Part shown: positions 34,936-43,711 of the stretch, piece by piece | Numbering within the stretch: the stretch's first letter is position 1 | How the letters are laid out: each line of letters begins with the position of its first letter | DNA from: Marivivens donghaensis | GTDB taxonomy: Bacteria > Pseudomonadota > Alphaproteobacteria > Rhodobacterales > Rhodobacteraceae | DNA: 64,000 bases | Direction: 5' to 3' | NCBI RefSeq assembly: GCF_011806565.1 | Contig: NZ_JAATOP010000001.1 | Span: 1-64,000, forward strand | Made by a program: the position numbers and the translations under genes | The notes under the pieces: model-generated | The model's database searches: none | What the model saw: the letters and a program-made list of their open reading frames with translations, nothing else | What the model was told of the DNA's origin: nothing

Positions 34936-37161
34936 ATGTCAGACGAAGTCACTCTCAATATCGAAGGCATGACCTGCGCCTCCTGCGTCTCGCGCGTCGA
35001 AAAGATCGCGGGCCGCGTGAACGGCGTCGAGGCGGTGAGCGTCAACCTCGCGACGGAAAAGGCCAAAGTCCTGATGGACGGCGGTCGGCTCGATGATGTG
35101 ATCGAGGCGCTGACCAATGCAGGTTTTCCCGCGTCAAAGCCGGCGGACGAACAGCCGACGACCGCCAGCAAGAAAATGAGCGAGTCGCGTCAGATGGCGC
35201 TCCGCCTCTTGGTTGCGGCCGCGCTGACCATTCCGGTCGCGTTTGTGGAGATGGGTGGCCACCTCGTACCGCCGCTCCACGATGCGATCATGGGCATTGT
35301 CGGGATGCAGAACCTTCGGCTCGTCGAGTTTATTCTGACGACCCTGCTGATCCTCGGCCCTGGTCGCGTTTTCTTTGCCAAAGGCATTCCGTCGTTGCTG
35401 CGTGGTGGACCGGAGATGAACAGCCTCGTCGCGCTGGGCGCGGGGGCGGCTTACCTCTATTCCATCGTCGCGACCTTCTGGCCGAGCGCGCTGCCGAGTG
35501 AGACCAACAGTGTGTATTACGAGGCCGCGATGGTCATCATGACTCTGATCCTGCTGGGCCGTACGCTGGAAGCCCGCGCCAAAGGCCGCGCGGGTGCCGC
35601 GATCGAGGCGCTGCTGAACCTCGCGCCCGAAACGGCCATTGTGGTGAACGACGATGTGGAAACCGAAACGCCCGTTTCCGAAATTCGCCGCGGTCAGATC
35701 CTGCTCGTGCGTCCGGGGAGCAAGTTCCCGCTGGATGGCGAGGTCATTTCGGGCTCCACCTTTGCTGACGAGTCCATGATCACCGGTGAGCCTATGCCCG
35801 TCGAAAAGGGCGTTGGTGACACGCTCGTAGGCGGCACGATCAACGGCATGGGCGTCGTGCGCATGAAAGTCACCGCGACAGGCAAGGACACCGTCCTCGC
35901 GCGGATCGTGGCGATGGTGCAGGATGCGCAGAGCGCAAAGCTCCCGATCCAGACCCAGGTCGACAAGGTCACCGCCGTCTTCGTTCCTGTTGTCATCGCA
36001 ATCGCGGCGCTGACCTTCCTGACGTGGCTTATCCTCGGGCCGTCGTTGCAATATGCGCTGGTGGCAGGTGTGTCCGTGCTGATCATCGCGTGCCCCTGCG
36101 CGATGGGCCTTGCCACGCCGACGTCGATCATGGTCGGCACGGGGCGCGCGGCTGAACTCGGCATCCTGTTCCGGCAGGGCGATGCGCTGCAACGTTTTGC
36201 AGAGGTGACGACCGTCGCGTTCGACAAAACAGGCACGCTGACCAAAGGCAAACCGTCGCTCGTCACCATGCTCAGCGATAACCGCGCAGATGCGATCAGC
36301 ATTATGGCGGGGGTGGAGCAGAACTCCGAACACCCTCTGGCTCACGCGATCATGACGGAGGCCAAGGAAAACCGGATCGAACCTGCGCGGATCACCGATT
36401 TCCGCACGCTTCCCGGTTTGGGTGTCGAAGGCAATATGGAGGGCCGCCGCGTCGTCGTCGGTTCCGAGCGGCTGATGCGCGAAAAGGGCGTTCCGATCAG
36501 CGGCTATACCGCGCGGTCGAGTGCGATGGCGCTCGAAGGTCAGTCGCCGTTCTTTGCTGCGGTCGACAACGAACTGCTTGCAGTGGTGGGCGTCGCCGAT
36601 CCGGTGAAACCGGAAGCGGGCGAAGCGATCAGCCAGCTCCATGATCGCGATATCTACACCATTATGATCACCGGCGATAACGCGGCGACCGCGAGCGTCG
36701 TGGCCCGCCAGCTCAACATTAACCGCTTCGTGGCCGAGGTCGCCCCTGAGGGCAAGGTAGGCGCGATCCGCGATGCGCAATCCCACGGTCCGGTCGCGTT
36801 TATCGGCGACGGCATCAACGATGCACCCGCTCTGGCGCAGGCGGACGTTGGCGTTGCTGTGGGTTCAGGCACCGATGTTGCGATCCAGACCGCTGACGTG
36901 GTGCTGATGAGCAGCGATATCCGCCTTGCCGCCGCCGCGTGGCGCATGAGCCGCGCCGTGATGCGCAACATCCGTCAGAACCTGTTCTGGGCCTTTGCCT
37001 ATAACGTAGTGCTGATCCCTGTCGCAGCGGGCGTCCTTTATCCGACCTTCGGCATCATGCTATCACCGATGCTCGGCGCGGGCGCGATGGCCTTCAGCTC
37101 GATCTTTGTAGTCGGCAATGCGCTGCGCCTACGCAGCTACTCGGCGGGGCGCACGGCATGA
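34936..37161 (+). CDS. copA: Copper-exporting P1B-type ATPase
   Basis: The 741-residue pump has one N-terminal HMA domain (GMTCASC, Cys14 and Cys17), about eight membrane helices, the metal-transport CPC motif ([14 protein letters not shown], about 384-386), the phosphorylated Asp in [10 protein letters not shown] (about 430), the [11 protein letters not shown] motif and [16 protein letters not shown]. It exports Cu+ from the cytoplasm. The CueR-type promoter directly upstream and overlap with cueR downstream define a self-regulated copA-cueR operon. Confidence 0.96.
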   Translation: MSDEVTLNIEGMTCASCVSRVEKIAGRVNGVEAVSVNLATEKAKVLMDGGRLDDVIEALTNAGFPASKPADEQPTTASKKMSESRQMALRLLVAAALTIPVAFVEMGGHLVPPLHDAIMGIVGMQNLRLVEFILTTLLILGPGRVFFAKGIPSLLRGGPEMNSLVALGAGAAYLYSIVATFWPSALPSETNSVYYEAAMVIMTLILLGRTLEARAKGRAGAAIEALLNLAPETAIVVNDDVETETPVSEIRRGQILLVRPGSKFPLDGEVISGSTFADESMITGEPMPVEKGVGDTLVGGTINGMGVVRMKVTATGKDTVLARIVAMVQDAQSAKLPIQTQVDKVTAVFVPVVIAIAALTFLTWLILGPSLQYALVAGVSVLIIACPCAMGLATPTSIMVGTGRAAELGILFRQGDALQRFAEVTTVAFDKTGTLTKGKPSLVTMLSDNRADAISIMAGVEQNSEHPLAHAIMTEAKENRIEPARITDFRTLPGLGVEGNMEGRRVVVGSERLMREKGVPISGYTARSSAMALEGQSPFFAAVDNELLAVVGVADPVKPEAGEAISQLHDRDIYTIMITGDNAATASVVARQLNINRFVAEVAPEGKVGAIRDAQSHGPVAFIGDGINDAPALAQADVGVAVGSGTDVAIQTADVVLMSSDIRLAAAAWRMSRAVMRNIRQNLFWAFAYNVVLIPVAAGVLYPTFGIMLSPMLGAGAMAFSSIFVVGNALRLRSYSAGRTA

Positions 37162-37547
37162 ACATCAAGGAAGCCTCCCGCCGCACGGGCCTGCCCGCAA
37201 AAACGATCCGCTATTACGAGGACATCGGCCTCGTGACGCCGGATCGCGACGACAATGGCTATCGCAGCTTCAGCGATCCTGTCCTGCACAAGCTCGCCTT
37301 CGTCGGGCGGGGCAGGGCGCTGGGCTTTTCGATCAATGAATGCCGCAGCCTGCTGGAACTCTACGAGGACCAGTCACGCGCCAGTGCCGAAGTGAAAACC
37401 ATCGCCGCCGCGCATTTGGCCGAGGTCGACAAGCGCATCGCCGAAATGACCGAGATGCGCGACACGCTGGCCGAGCTTGTGGACTGCTGCAAAGGGGACG
37501 AACGCCCCGACTGTCCCATTCTGTACAGCCTTGCGGGGCAGGACTAG
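37158..37547 (+). CDS. cueR: Cu(I)-responsive MerR-family regulator
   Basis: CueR activates copper-export genes. The 129-residue protein has the MerR winged helix ([20 protein letters not shown]), a long dimerisation helix, and a C-terminal metal loop [11 protein letters not shown] whose Cys111 and Cys119 match the Cu+ ligands of E. coli CueR. It overlaps copA by four bases. Its TAG overlaps the stop of the convergent allA gene within CTAG. Confidence 0.94.
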   Translation: MNIKEASRRTGLPAKTIRYYEDIGLVTPDRDDNGYRSFSDPVLHKLAFVGRGRALGFSINECRSLLELYEDQSRASAEVKTIAAAHLAEVDKRIAEMTEMRDTLAELVDCCKGDERPDCPILYSLAGQD

Positions 37548-38023
37548 AGCGTCACCGTGAATGGCGGCACATCAACTTCTTCGAGGTTCGGCGTGTCGCC
37601 GATCCTGTCAACGACCGCGAAAAGCCCCGGAGCGTGCAGCGGCGTCAGAACGCCGTGCCATGTGCCGCGATGGAAATTGATCCCCTGTCCGGCCTCGCTG
37701 ATGAACGCCACCGGAGTGCCCGGTTTGCCGCCATCATCGGACGCGACGATGATCAGGAACGGTTCCATGCTCATGGGAATGAACGCCTGACTGCCTTCGG
37801 GATGACGCTCCAATAGATCGCAGACATAAGGCATTTCGCGCGGGATCGCCTTGAACAGGCTGATGCCTACGCGACCTTCGGGACCGAAGTCCATATCGGC
37901 ACGATCGTGGTAGCGACCGCACATGCCGCGGTTGATGATCCTGTCGGGATCGCCCGCAGTATCCAGCACATCGCCGAACGGCGCAAAAGCCTCGCGGGTG
38001 AGGGGGAGAGCTTTGATTTCCAT
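37544..38023 (-). CDS. allA: Ureidoglycolate lyase
   Basis: AllA splits ureidoglycolate into glyoxylate and urea, the last step of allantoin breakdown by this branch. The 159-residue beta-barrel protein has the family segments EAFAPFGDVLD, GISLFKA, LERHPEGSQAFIPM and INFHRGTWHG. The start at 38023 is preceded by AAGGAACTC. It lies downstream of allE with an 11-bp hairpin in the gap. Confidence 0.93.
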   Translation of the reverse strand: MEIKALPLTREAFAPFGDVLDTAGDPDRIINRGMCGRYHDRADMDFGPEGRVGISLFKAIPREMPYVCDLLERHPEGSQAFIPMSMEPFLIIVASDDGGKPGTPVAFISEAGQGINFHRGTWHGVLTPLHAPGLFAVVDRIGDTPNLEEVDVPPFTVTL

Positions 38024-38035
38024 GAGTTCCTTTAA

Positions 38036-38065
38036 GTGGTCGTGCCAGCGAACCGGCACGACCAC
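38036..38065 (-). other. Intercistronic hairpin between allE and allA
   Basis: GTGGTCGTGCC and GGCACGACCAC form a perfect 11-bp stem with an eight-base loop, ending 12 bases before the allA start codon and just before its AAGGAA ribosome-binding site. There is no T-run. It may be a processing or attenuation element. Confidence 0.6.
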
Positions 38066-38078
38066 CAATAGCCACCCT

Positions 38079-38894
38079 TCAGAGCGTCAAAGAAGGATGA
38101 CGATTAACGTCCTTATACAGCAAATATCTAAAGGGAACATCACCAGTTGCAATACAAGCCTGCGGACAGAAGGCGCGAAGCCACATAAAATCGCCCGGAC
38201 CGACGTCTACCCAGCGTTCGTTGAGCAGATATTTGGCCGTTCCTTGCAAAACATAGAGCCCGTGCTCCATCACATGCGTTTCTGCGAACGGAATCTGGCC
38301 TCCCGGTTTGAAGGTGACGATGTTGACGTGCATGTCGTGGCGCAGATCGTCGGGTGAAACAAAACGGGTGGTACCCCATTTGTCCGTACCGGGCATCCAG
38401 TGGACAGGCTGCTCTGCGTCGGATGTGACGAATGGGCGCGGATTATCGTAGCCGTCGACGTGAACGTAGCGACGCCGGATCCAGTGGAACCGCAGCATTT
38501 CGTCGCTCGCATTGCGTAACGTCCAGCGCGTCGCGGGCGGACAATAGACATAGCCGCCCGCGCCGACGACGTGGGTCTCGCCTGCGATGATGATCTCCAT
38601 CTTGCCTTCGGCGATAAAGAGAACGCCCTCGGCATCGCGGTCCGGCTCTGGTTTGTCGCTCCCGCCGTTCGGCTCGATTTCGACGGCGTACTGGGCGAAG
38701 GTCTCGGCAAAGCCGGTCATCGGGCGGGCGATAATCCAGCAGCGCGTTTTGACCCAGTTCGGCAGCAAGCTCGACGTAATGTCGCGCATGGTGGACGCGG
38801 GAATGACCGCGTAGCTTTCGGTGAAGTGCGCACCATTCGAGGCCGGATCTTCGGTCAGCGGGGGCATCCCGCCGGGCGGGAAAGCGTAGGTCAT
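38079..38894 (-). CDS. allE: (S)-ureidoglycine aminohydrolase (bicupin)
   Basis: AllE removes ammonia from (S)-ureidoglycine to form ureidoglycolate. The 271-residue protein has two cupin domains: the first with EGVLFIAEGKMEI and YVYCPPATRW, the second with HVMEHGLYVLQGTAKYLLN and GDFMWLRAFCPQAC, which supplies Mn-binding residues. The start at 38894 overlaps the stop of puuE-uraD by four bases. A more upstream start is open but would lie inside that gene. Confidence 0.92.
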   Translation of the reverse strand: MTYAFPPGGMPPLTEDPASNGAHFTESYAVIPASTMRDITSSLLPNWVKTRCWIIARPMTGFAETFAQYAVEIEPNGGSDKPEPDRDAEGVLFIAEGKMEIIIAGETHVVGAGGYVYCPPATRWTLRNASDEMLRFHWIRRRYVHVDGYDNPRPFVTSDAEQPVHWMPGTDKWGTTRFVSPDDLRHDMHVNIVTFKPGGQIPFAETHVMEHGLYVLQGTAKYLLNERWVDVGPGDFMWLRAFCPQACIATGDVPFRYLLYKDVNRHPSLTL

Positions 38895-40303
38895 GGCAAT
38901 AGTGCTTTCAGTCGGTGCAGCGCGATCCGTTCGACCTGTCCGCAAGCCGTTTTTATTTCGGTTTCGGTGTCGTTCGAGACGCGCTCTTTGAATGCGTTCA
39001 GAATACCCGCCTTGTCGTGATCACGCACGGCAATGATGAACGGGAAGCCGTGCTTTTCCGTATAGGCGGTATTCAATCGGGTAAATTCCTCGCGTTCTCC
39101 GTCGGTTAGCGCATCGAGGCCGGCGCTCGCCTGTTCGGAGGTGCTGTCGGCGGTGAGGCGCTTTGCGGCAGCGAGCTTGCCCGCAAGGTCGGGGTGTGCG
39201 GTCAGAACGCCCATCTTTTCGTCATCGGTAGCCGAGCGGAACATACGGCAGAGCGCGTTGTGCAGCCCAACCGCGCGATCGTGCGCGGGGCCAAGCTCCA
39301 GATCATATGCACGTTCGGCGATCCACGGCGAATGCTCGAAGATGCTGCCGTAGGTGCTGACGAACATATCCTTGTCCATCTCGGTCGGACGGTCATAGCG
39401 GACGTGCGGGTGATGTTCGGCCCAGTGGTTCGCGATGTCGATGCGGCGGGGGAACCAGACGTCATCGAACTGCGCAACGTAGTCGAGGAACTTCTTGAGG
39501 CCCGCCATCTTGCCCGGACGGCCGATCAGGCGGCAATGAAGGCCGACGCTCATCATCTTGGCACGGCCCGCTTCGCCCTCGGCATAGAGCACGTCGAAGG
39601 CGTCCTTGAGGTACTGATAGAACTGCTCGCCCGTGATGTAGCCGGGTGCTGTCGCGAAGCGCATGTCATTGGCTTCGAGAGTGTAGGGGATCACCAACTG
39701 ATCGCGGTCGCCCGCTTCGAGCCAGTAGGGCAGGTCGTCGTCGTAGGTGTCGCTGATCCACGGCAGGCCCAGTTCGGCGGTGAGGCGCACAGTGTTGAGC
39801 GAACAGCGGCCCGTGTACCAACCGGTCGGCGGAGTGCCGACGACTTCGGTATGCAGGCGCACCGCTTCGGCAATCTGGCTGCGCTCCTCCTCCTCGGGCA
39901 TGTCCTTGTGTTCGACCCACTTGAGGCCGTGGGATGCGATTTCCCAGCCAGCGTTCTTCATCGCGGCCACCTGTTCGGGGCTGCGGGCGAGGGCGGTGGC
40001 GACGCCGTAGATCGTCACGGGGATATCCCGTTCGGTGAACAACTGGTGCAAGCGCCAGAAACCGGCGCGCGCGCCATATTCGTAAATCGATTCCATGTTC
40101 CAGTGGCGCTGACCCGGCCACTGCGCCGCACCCGCGATGTCGGAAAGAAAGGCCTCGGACTGTCCGTCACCGTGCAGAATGCAGTTCTCGCCGCCTTCTT
40201 CGTAGTTCAGAACAAGGCTGATGGCGACTTTGGCCCCACCGGGCCATTTGGCATCTGGCGCGTCCGGCCCGTGGCCGATCATATTGCGCGGATATCGGTT
40301 CAT
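38891..40303 (-). CDS. Bifunctional allantoinase PuuE / OHCU decarboxylase UraD
   Basis: The 470-residue protein is a fusion. Residues about 1-305 form a cofactor-independent polysaccharide-deacetylase-type allantoinase (NMIGHGPDAPDAKWPGGAKV, GWEIASHGLKWVEH, TGRCSLNTV). Residues about 315-470 form 2-oxo-4-hydroxy-4-carboxy-5-ureidoimidazoline decarboxylase (LTAHPDLAGKL, EEFTRLNTAYTEKHGFPFII). It thus makes S-allantoin from OHCU and opens it to allantoate. It is the first gene of the minus-strand unit with allE and allA, divergent from uraH-puuD. Confidence 0.94.
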   Translation of the reverse strand: MNRYPRNMIGHGPDAPDAKWPGGAKVAISLVLNYEEGGENCILHGDGQSEAFLSDIAGAAQWPGQRHWNMESIYEYGARAGFWRLHQLFTERDIPVTIYGVATALARSPEQVAAMKNAGWEIASHGLKWVEHKDMPEEEERSQIAEAVRLHTEVVGTPPTGWYTGRCSLNTVRLTAELGLPWISDTYDDDLPYWLEAGDRDQLVIPYTLEANDMRFATAPGYITGEQFYQYLKDAFDVLYAEGEAGRAKMMSVGLHCRLIGRPGKMAGLKKFLDYVAQFDDVWFPRRIDIANHWAEHHPHVRYDRPTEMDKDMFVSTYGSIFEHSPWIAERAYDLELGPAHDRAVGLHNALCRMFRSATDDEKMGVLTAHPDLAGKLAAAKRLTADSTSEQASAGLDALTDGEREEFTRLNTAYTEKHGFPFIIAVRDHDKAGILNAFKERVSNDTETEIKTACGQVERIALHRLKALLP

Positions 40304-40371
40304 GCTTGCCTCTTGAGCGTTTGGTCAAATTTATGGTGTTGTGAAAGGCAAAGTTTGGCAAGTGACGTGCG

Positions 40372-40426
40372 GTTGATCACAACACGCATCGACATTGTGC
40401 CAATGAATGCGGCACGTTGATCACAA
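40372..40426. promoter_or_regulatory. Two GTTGATCACAA boxes in divergent purine-catabolism promoter
   Basis: The 11-mer GTTGATCACAA occurs at 40372-40382 and again at 40416-40426, 44 bases apart (about four helical turns), between puuE-uraD and uraH. The core TGATCA is symmetrical. The repeat suggests a regulator binding cooperatively to control both transcripts; the regulator is not in the window. Confidence 0.55.
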
Positions 40427-40444
40427 ATGATAACGGAGTAATCA

Positions 40445-40804
40445 ATGCCGGGCGGCTATTTAACGACCCATGTTCTGGATACTGCACGCGGAATGCCCGC
40501 AGCCGGAATGATGATCGACCTCTTCCGCTTTGATGGGAGCCAGCGGTTTCACATCGGCTACAAGTTCACCAACGACGATGGCCGGACCGATGGGCCGATC
40601 CTTCCCAAGGAAGAATTCAAGGCAGGAACCTACGAGCTGGAATTTCGTGTCGGCGCCTATCTGAAAGCGACCGGACAGGAATTCCCTGAGCCGTTCTTTC
40701 TCGATGTCGTTCCGATCCGCTTCGGTATGAGCGATCCGATGGCGCACTATCATGTGCCGCTTCTGGTCTCGCCGTTCGGCTACTCCACCTACCGCGGGAG
40801 CTGA
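40445..40804 (+). CDS. uraH: 5-hydroxyisourate hydrolase
   Basis: UraH hydrolyses 5-hydroxyisourate to OHCU. The 119-residue transthyretin-like protein starts YLTTHVLDTARGMPA and ends in the diagnostic YRGS tetrapeptide, with the conserved His and Arg segments between. GGAG lies upstream of the ATG. It is followed after one base by puuD. Confidence 0.96.
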   Translation: MPGGYLTTHVLDTARGMPAAGMMIDLFRFDGSQRFHIGYKFTNDDGRTDGPILPKEEFKAGTYELEFRVGAYLKATGQEFPEPFFLDVVPIRFGMSDPMAHYHVPLLVSPFGYSTYRGS

Positions 40805-40805
40805 G

Positions 40806-42020
40806 ATGAACCCGATTCTGCTAGACTGGATCGAATTTGCCGTCCGTTGGACCCACGTCATTACGGCTGTGGCGTGGATCGGTTCGTCCTTCTATTTCAT
40901 CGCGCTCGACCTTGGCCTCCACCGCGACCGCAATCTGGCGACAGGTGCTGACGGCGAAGAATGGCAGGTCCACGGCGGCGGGTTCTACCACATCCAGAAG
41001 TACCTCGTTGCGCCCGAGCAGATGCCCTCCGACCTCGTGTGGTTCAAATGGGAGAGCTATTCGACGTGGCTGTCGGGCTTCGCGATGCTGTTCGTGGTCT
41101 ACTACCTCGGCGGCGACCTCTTTCTGATCGACCCGAACAAGCTGGATATCCCTGTCTGGCAAGGCGCTGTGATTTCGATGGCGTCGCTCGGTCTTGGCTG
41201 GGTGATGTATGACCAGCTCTGCAAGACCAAATTCGGCGACAACAACACCCGCCTGATGATCCTGCTCTACGTGATCCTCGTGGCGATGGCGTGGGGCTAC
41301 AATCAGGTGTTCACCGGCCGCGCTGCGCTGCTGCACCTTGGTGCGTTCACCGCGACGATCATGTCGGCCAACGTGTTTTTCATCATCATCCCGAACCAGA
41401 AAATCGTGGTGGCCGACCTCATCGCGGGGCGCAAACCCGATCCGAAGTACGGCAAGATCGCCAAGCAGCGCTCGACCCACAACAACTACCTGACGCTGCC
41501 TGTGATCTTCCTGATGCTGTCGAACCATTACCCGATGGCATTCGGCACCGAATACAACTGGGTCGTCGCGTCGCTGGTGTTCCTGATGGGGGTCACAATC
41601 CGTCACTTCTTCAACTCGATGCACGCCCGCAAGGGCAAGCCGGGTTGGACGCTGGCCGTGACTGCGATCCTGTTCGTGCTGATCATCTGGGTGTCGTCGC
41701 TGTCGCGCTGGGAATACCAAGAGGACGCCGCGCTTTCGCAGACCGCGCACAAATACTCGGCTGCCGAAGGGTTCGATGACGTGGTCAACATCGTGATGGG
41801 CAACTGTTCGATGTGCCACGCCGCCGAACCGGGCTGGCCGGGGATCGCGGTGCCGCCGAAGGGCGTGATGCTGGAAATCCCCGAACAGGTCGCCATCCAC
41901 GCCAAGCAGATCTACCTGCAAGCAGGGCGGAGCCATGCCATGCCTCCGCCCTCTGCGTCCTACATCCTGCCCGAAGACCGCGCAGAAATCGTGAAGTGGT
42001 TCGAGAGCGTCAACGGCTGA
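40806..42020 (+). CDS. puuD: Membrane urate oxidase PuuD with C-terminal cytochrome c domain
   Basis: PuuD oxidises urate to 5-hydroxyisourate. The 404-residue protein has an N-terminal DUF989 membrane part with about eight helices (WTHVITAVAWIGSSFYFIAL, GGGFYHIQKY). A C-terminal cytochrome c domain carries one heme-binding CSMCH (about 334-338) and a late Met ligand (HAMPPP). The cytochrome suggests electrons go to the respiratory chain rather than to H2O2. The start at 40806 lies one base after the uraH stop. Its 3' end overlaps convergent galM by 11 bases. Confidence 0.94.
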   Translation: MNPILLDWIEFAVRWTHVITAVAWIGSSFYFIALDLGLHRDRNLATGADGEEWQVHGGGFYHIQKYLVAPEQMPSDLVWFKWESYSTWLSGFAMLFVVYYLGGDLFLIDPNKLDIPVWQGAVISMASLGLGWVMYDQLCKTKFGDNNTRLMILLYVILVAMAWGYNQVFTGRAALLHLGAFTATIMSANVFFIIIPNQKIVVADLIAGRKPDPKYGKIAKQRSTHNNYLTLPVIFLMLSNHYPMAFGTEYNWVVASLVFLMGVTIRHFFNSMHARKGKPGWTLAVTAILFVLIIWVSSLSRWEYQEDAALSQTAHKYSAAEGFDDVVNIVMGNCSMCHAAEPGWPGIAVPPKGVMLEIPEQVAIHAKQIYLQAGRSHAMPPPSASYILPEDRAEIVKWFESVNG

Positions 42021-42963
42021 AACGCCACTCGCTCTCCTGCGTCCACACACCGCCTGCCTTGAGCACGATCTTGGGGAAAGTCGGCTCGTGCGGTGCGTTC
42101 GGCCAGTATTGCGGCTCCAGCGCGAGACCGGCGTAGGGGGCAAAGCCCTGCGCGTCGGTATCACGGCCATCGTAGACCTGAAGACCGGGTGCATCGGTCG
42201 CAATCTTCATCGTCACATCACCGCCCTGAAGCGTCATCACCTCCCGCATGTCCAACTTGATGCGCGACAGGCAGAAATTGTGGTCGAGGTCCGGCTCGCC
42301 CGGTACGACCGGACGCAGTTCGCGGAAGTCGAACAGAGTGCCTTCGACATCGGTCGGTTCGGTCGGAAGGGTTTCATCGTCAACGGGCAGATACTGGCGC
42401 GCCGCGATCTGCATTTTATGGTTGGTGATGTCCTTCTCGCCGCTGAGGTTCCAATAGGCGTGGTTCACCACGTTCACCCACGCGTCCTCGTCTGTGGTGA
42501 CGGTCAACTCCAGCCGCAGGACGTTGTCGGCTTCGATGCTGTAGTGGGCCAGAACACGCTGGTTGCCGGGGAAGCCCGCGTCGCCGTCGGGCAGTGTCAC
42601 GGACAGGGTGATGGAGCTATCGGTCAATTCTTCCAGCGTCCAGAGCTTGCAAAAGCTGCCCGCCTCGGCGGAATGCAGCGTGTTGCGACCCTCGTTCGGG
42701 GTCAGCATATGCTCGATCCCGTTGAGGCGCGCACGGGCGCCTTTGATGCGATTGCCGACGGGACCGATGAGGGCGCCGTAGTACTTCATCTTGACGTAGT
42801 AGTCTTCGAGGTTGTCCGAGTTCAGTGTGAGATTGTAGTCGAGCCCCGCCAGACGCACCTCGTGCAGGATCGCGCCGTAGGTCAGGAAACTCGCCGACAG
42901 ATCGCCGTTCGAAATCGTATGGCGCTCGACATCGCGGCCATCGGGCAGGGTAGCAAACTTCAT
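42010..42963 (-). CDS. galM: Aldose 1-epimerase (galactose mutarotase)
   Basis: GalM interconverts alpha and beta anomers of aldoses. The 317-residue protein has the family segments YGAILHEVRL, GPVGNRIKGARARLNG, NEGRNTLHSAEAGS (catalytic His), VVNHAYWNLSG (catalytic His) and a C-terminal ALEPQYWPNAPHEP with the catalytic Glu. It is two bases downstream of the dgoK-like kinase, so the pair forms a galactose-type operon. Confidence 0.93.
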   Translation of the reverse strand: MKFATLPDGRDVERHTISNGDLSASFLTYGAILHEVRLAGLDYNLTLNSDNLEDYYVKMKYYGALIGPVGNRIKGARARLNGIEHMLTPNEGRNTLHSAEAGSFCKLWTLEELTDSSITLSVTLPDGDAGFPGNQRVLAHYSIEADNVLRLELTVTTDEDAWVNVVNHAYWNLSGEKDITNHKMQIAARQYLPVDDETLPTEPTDVEGTLFDFRELRPVVPGEPDLDHNFCLSRIKLDMREVMTLQGGDVTMKIATDAPGLQVYDGRDTDAQGFAPYAGLALEPQYWPNAPHEPTFPKIVLKAGGVWTQESEWRFSR

Positions 42964-42965
42964 TC

Positions 42966-43661
42966 TCAGGTCTCCGCGAGTTTCCGGTAGAGCGCGATAA
43001 ATCCGCGCAGCGTCGTATCACCGTGTTCGGTGACGGGTGTGCCCTGCGATTTCAATGCGCGAACGTAGGCGGACACAAGAGGGCTATCGCCTATGACTGC
43101 AACTTGTTGGCCGAGAACATAGGGTCTTGCCGCTTTGAGGTCGGCACCGACCAGCAGGCCAAGCACTTCGCCATCCGGCGCGCCAGCAGCCTGAGCCGAA
43201 GCCAGAAGGTGCAGCAGCCATTCAGGACGGTCGGAGCCGCGTTCGAAACCACGGTCGAAATCGTCGGCGGTCCAATCGGTCGGCGCGAGGGCGGGGGTCA
43301 CAGAGGTCGCGAAGCTCACGATCTCGCCTGCGCTGACATGCACCCAATGAACCTCCGGACCGACAAGGCAGACGATGCCGTCCCAGTCGTCGTGCTGATC
43401 GAGGAAGCCCGCAACCGCAGCGGCATGTGGCAGTCGTTGCGCAGGGCTGGCCTGTTTGATCGTGGGGAATGCGCCGCCGACGGGCAGCACCTTGCAGGGC
43501 GTCTGGGCCTCTTTGGCGTCTGGCATTCCCGCGATGATTTGCGGGCCGGGCCAGTCACCGACAAGCGCGGCAGGCGTCGCGCCGCGTCGTTCGTCCAATA
43601 CGTTTTCACCGTCCATGAGCCACGCGCGCTGCGCGGTCAGGTCAATTGCGATCCATTGCAT
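42966..43661 (-). CDS. dgoK: Short 2-dehydro-3-deoxygalactonokinase-like protein
   Basis: DgoK phosphorylates 2-keto-3-deoxygalactonate in the De Ley-Doudoroff pathway. The C-terminal part is clearly family-like: AGFLDQHDDWDGIVCLVGPE, VHWVHVSAGEIVSF and LGLLVGADLKAARPYVLGQQ. At 231 residues it is shorter than the usual 280-330. The N-terminal ATP-binding part is reduced (MQWIAIDLTAQRAWLMD, where the family has DWGTSNLR), so the phosphate-binding loop looks degenerate. It may be inactive or have altered activity. It is coupled to galM. Confidence 0.72.
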   Translation of the reverse strand: MQWIAIDLTAQRAWLMDGENVLDERRGATPAALVGDWPGPQIIAGMPDAKEAQTPCKVLPVGGAFPTIKQASPAQRLPHAAAVAGFLDQHDDWDGIVCLVGPEVHWVHVSAGEIVSFATSVTPALAPTDWTADDFDRGFERGSDRPEWLLHLLASAQAAGAPDGEVLGLLVGADLKAARPYVLGQQVAVIGDSPLVSAYVRALKSQGTPVTEHGDTTLRGFIALYRKLAET

Positions 43662-43668
43662 AAGTCAC

Positions 43669-43703
43669 CTCTCGCCCCGTTTGAAACACGAACGGGGCGA
43701 GAG
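43669..43703 (-). terminator. Long hairpin after tpa that abuts the dgoK ribosome-binding site
   Basis: CTCTCGCCCCGTT and AACGGGGCGAGAG form a perfect 13-bp stem with a nine-base loop, nine bases after the tpa stop. On the transcribed strand the second arm runs into GAGAGGTGA, the likely Shine-Dalgarno region of dgoK. It has no T-run, so it may act as terminator, attenuator or translational shield. Confidence 0.6.
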
Positions 43704-43711
43704 TGAAAGGC

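Noticed and set aside
35134-36786. 550-codon minus-strand frame
   Set aside because: It is antisense to copA, which has every P1B ATPase motif; the long open frame reflects GC-rich codon use.
40821-42203. 460-codon minus-strand frame
   Set aside because: It is antisense to puuD and part of galM; the real genes carry clear family motifs.
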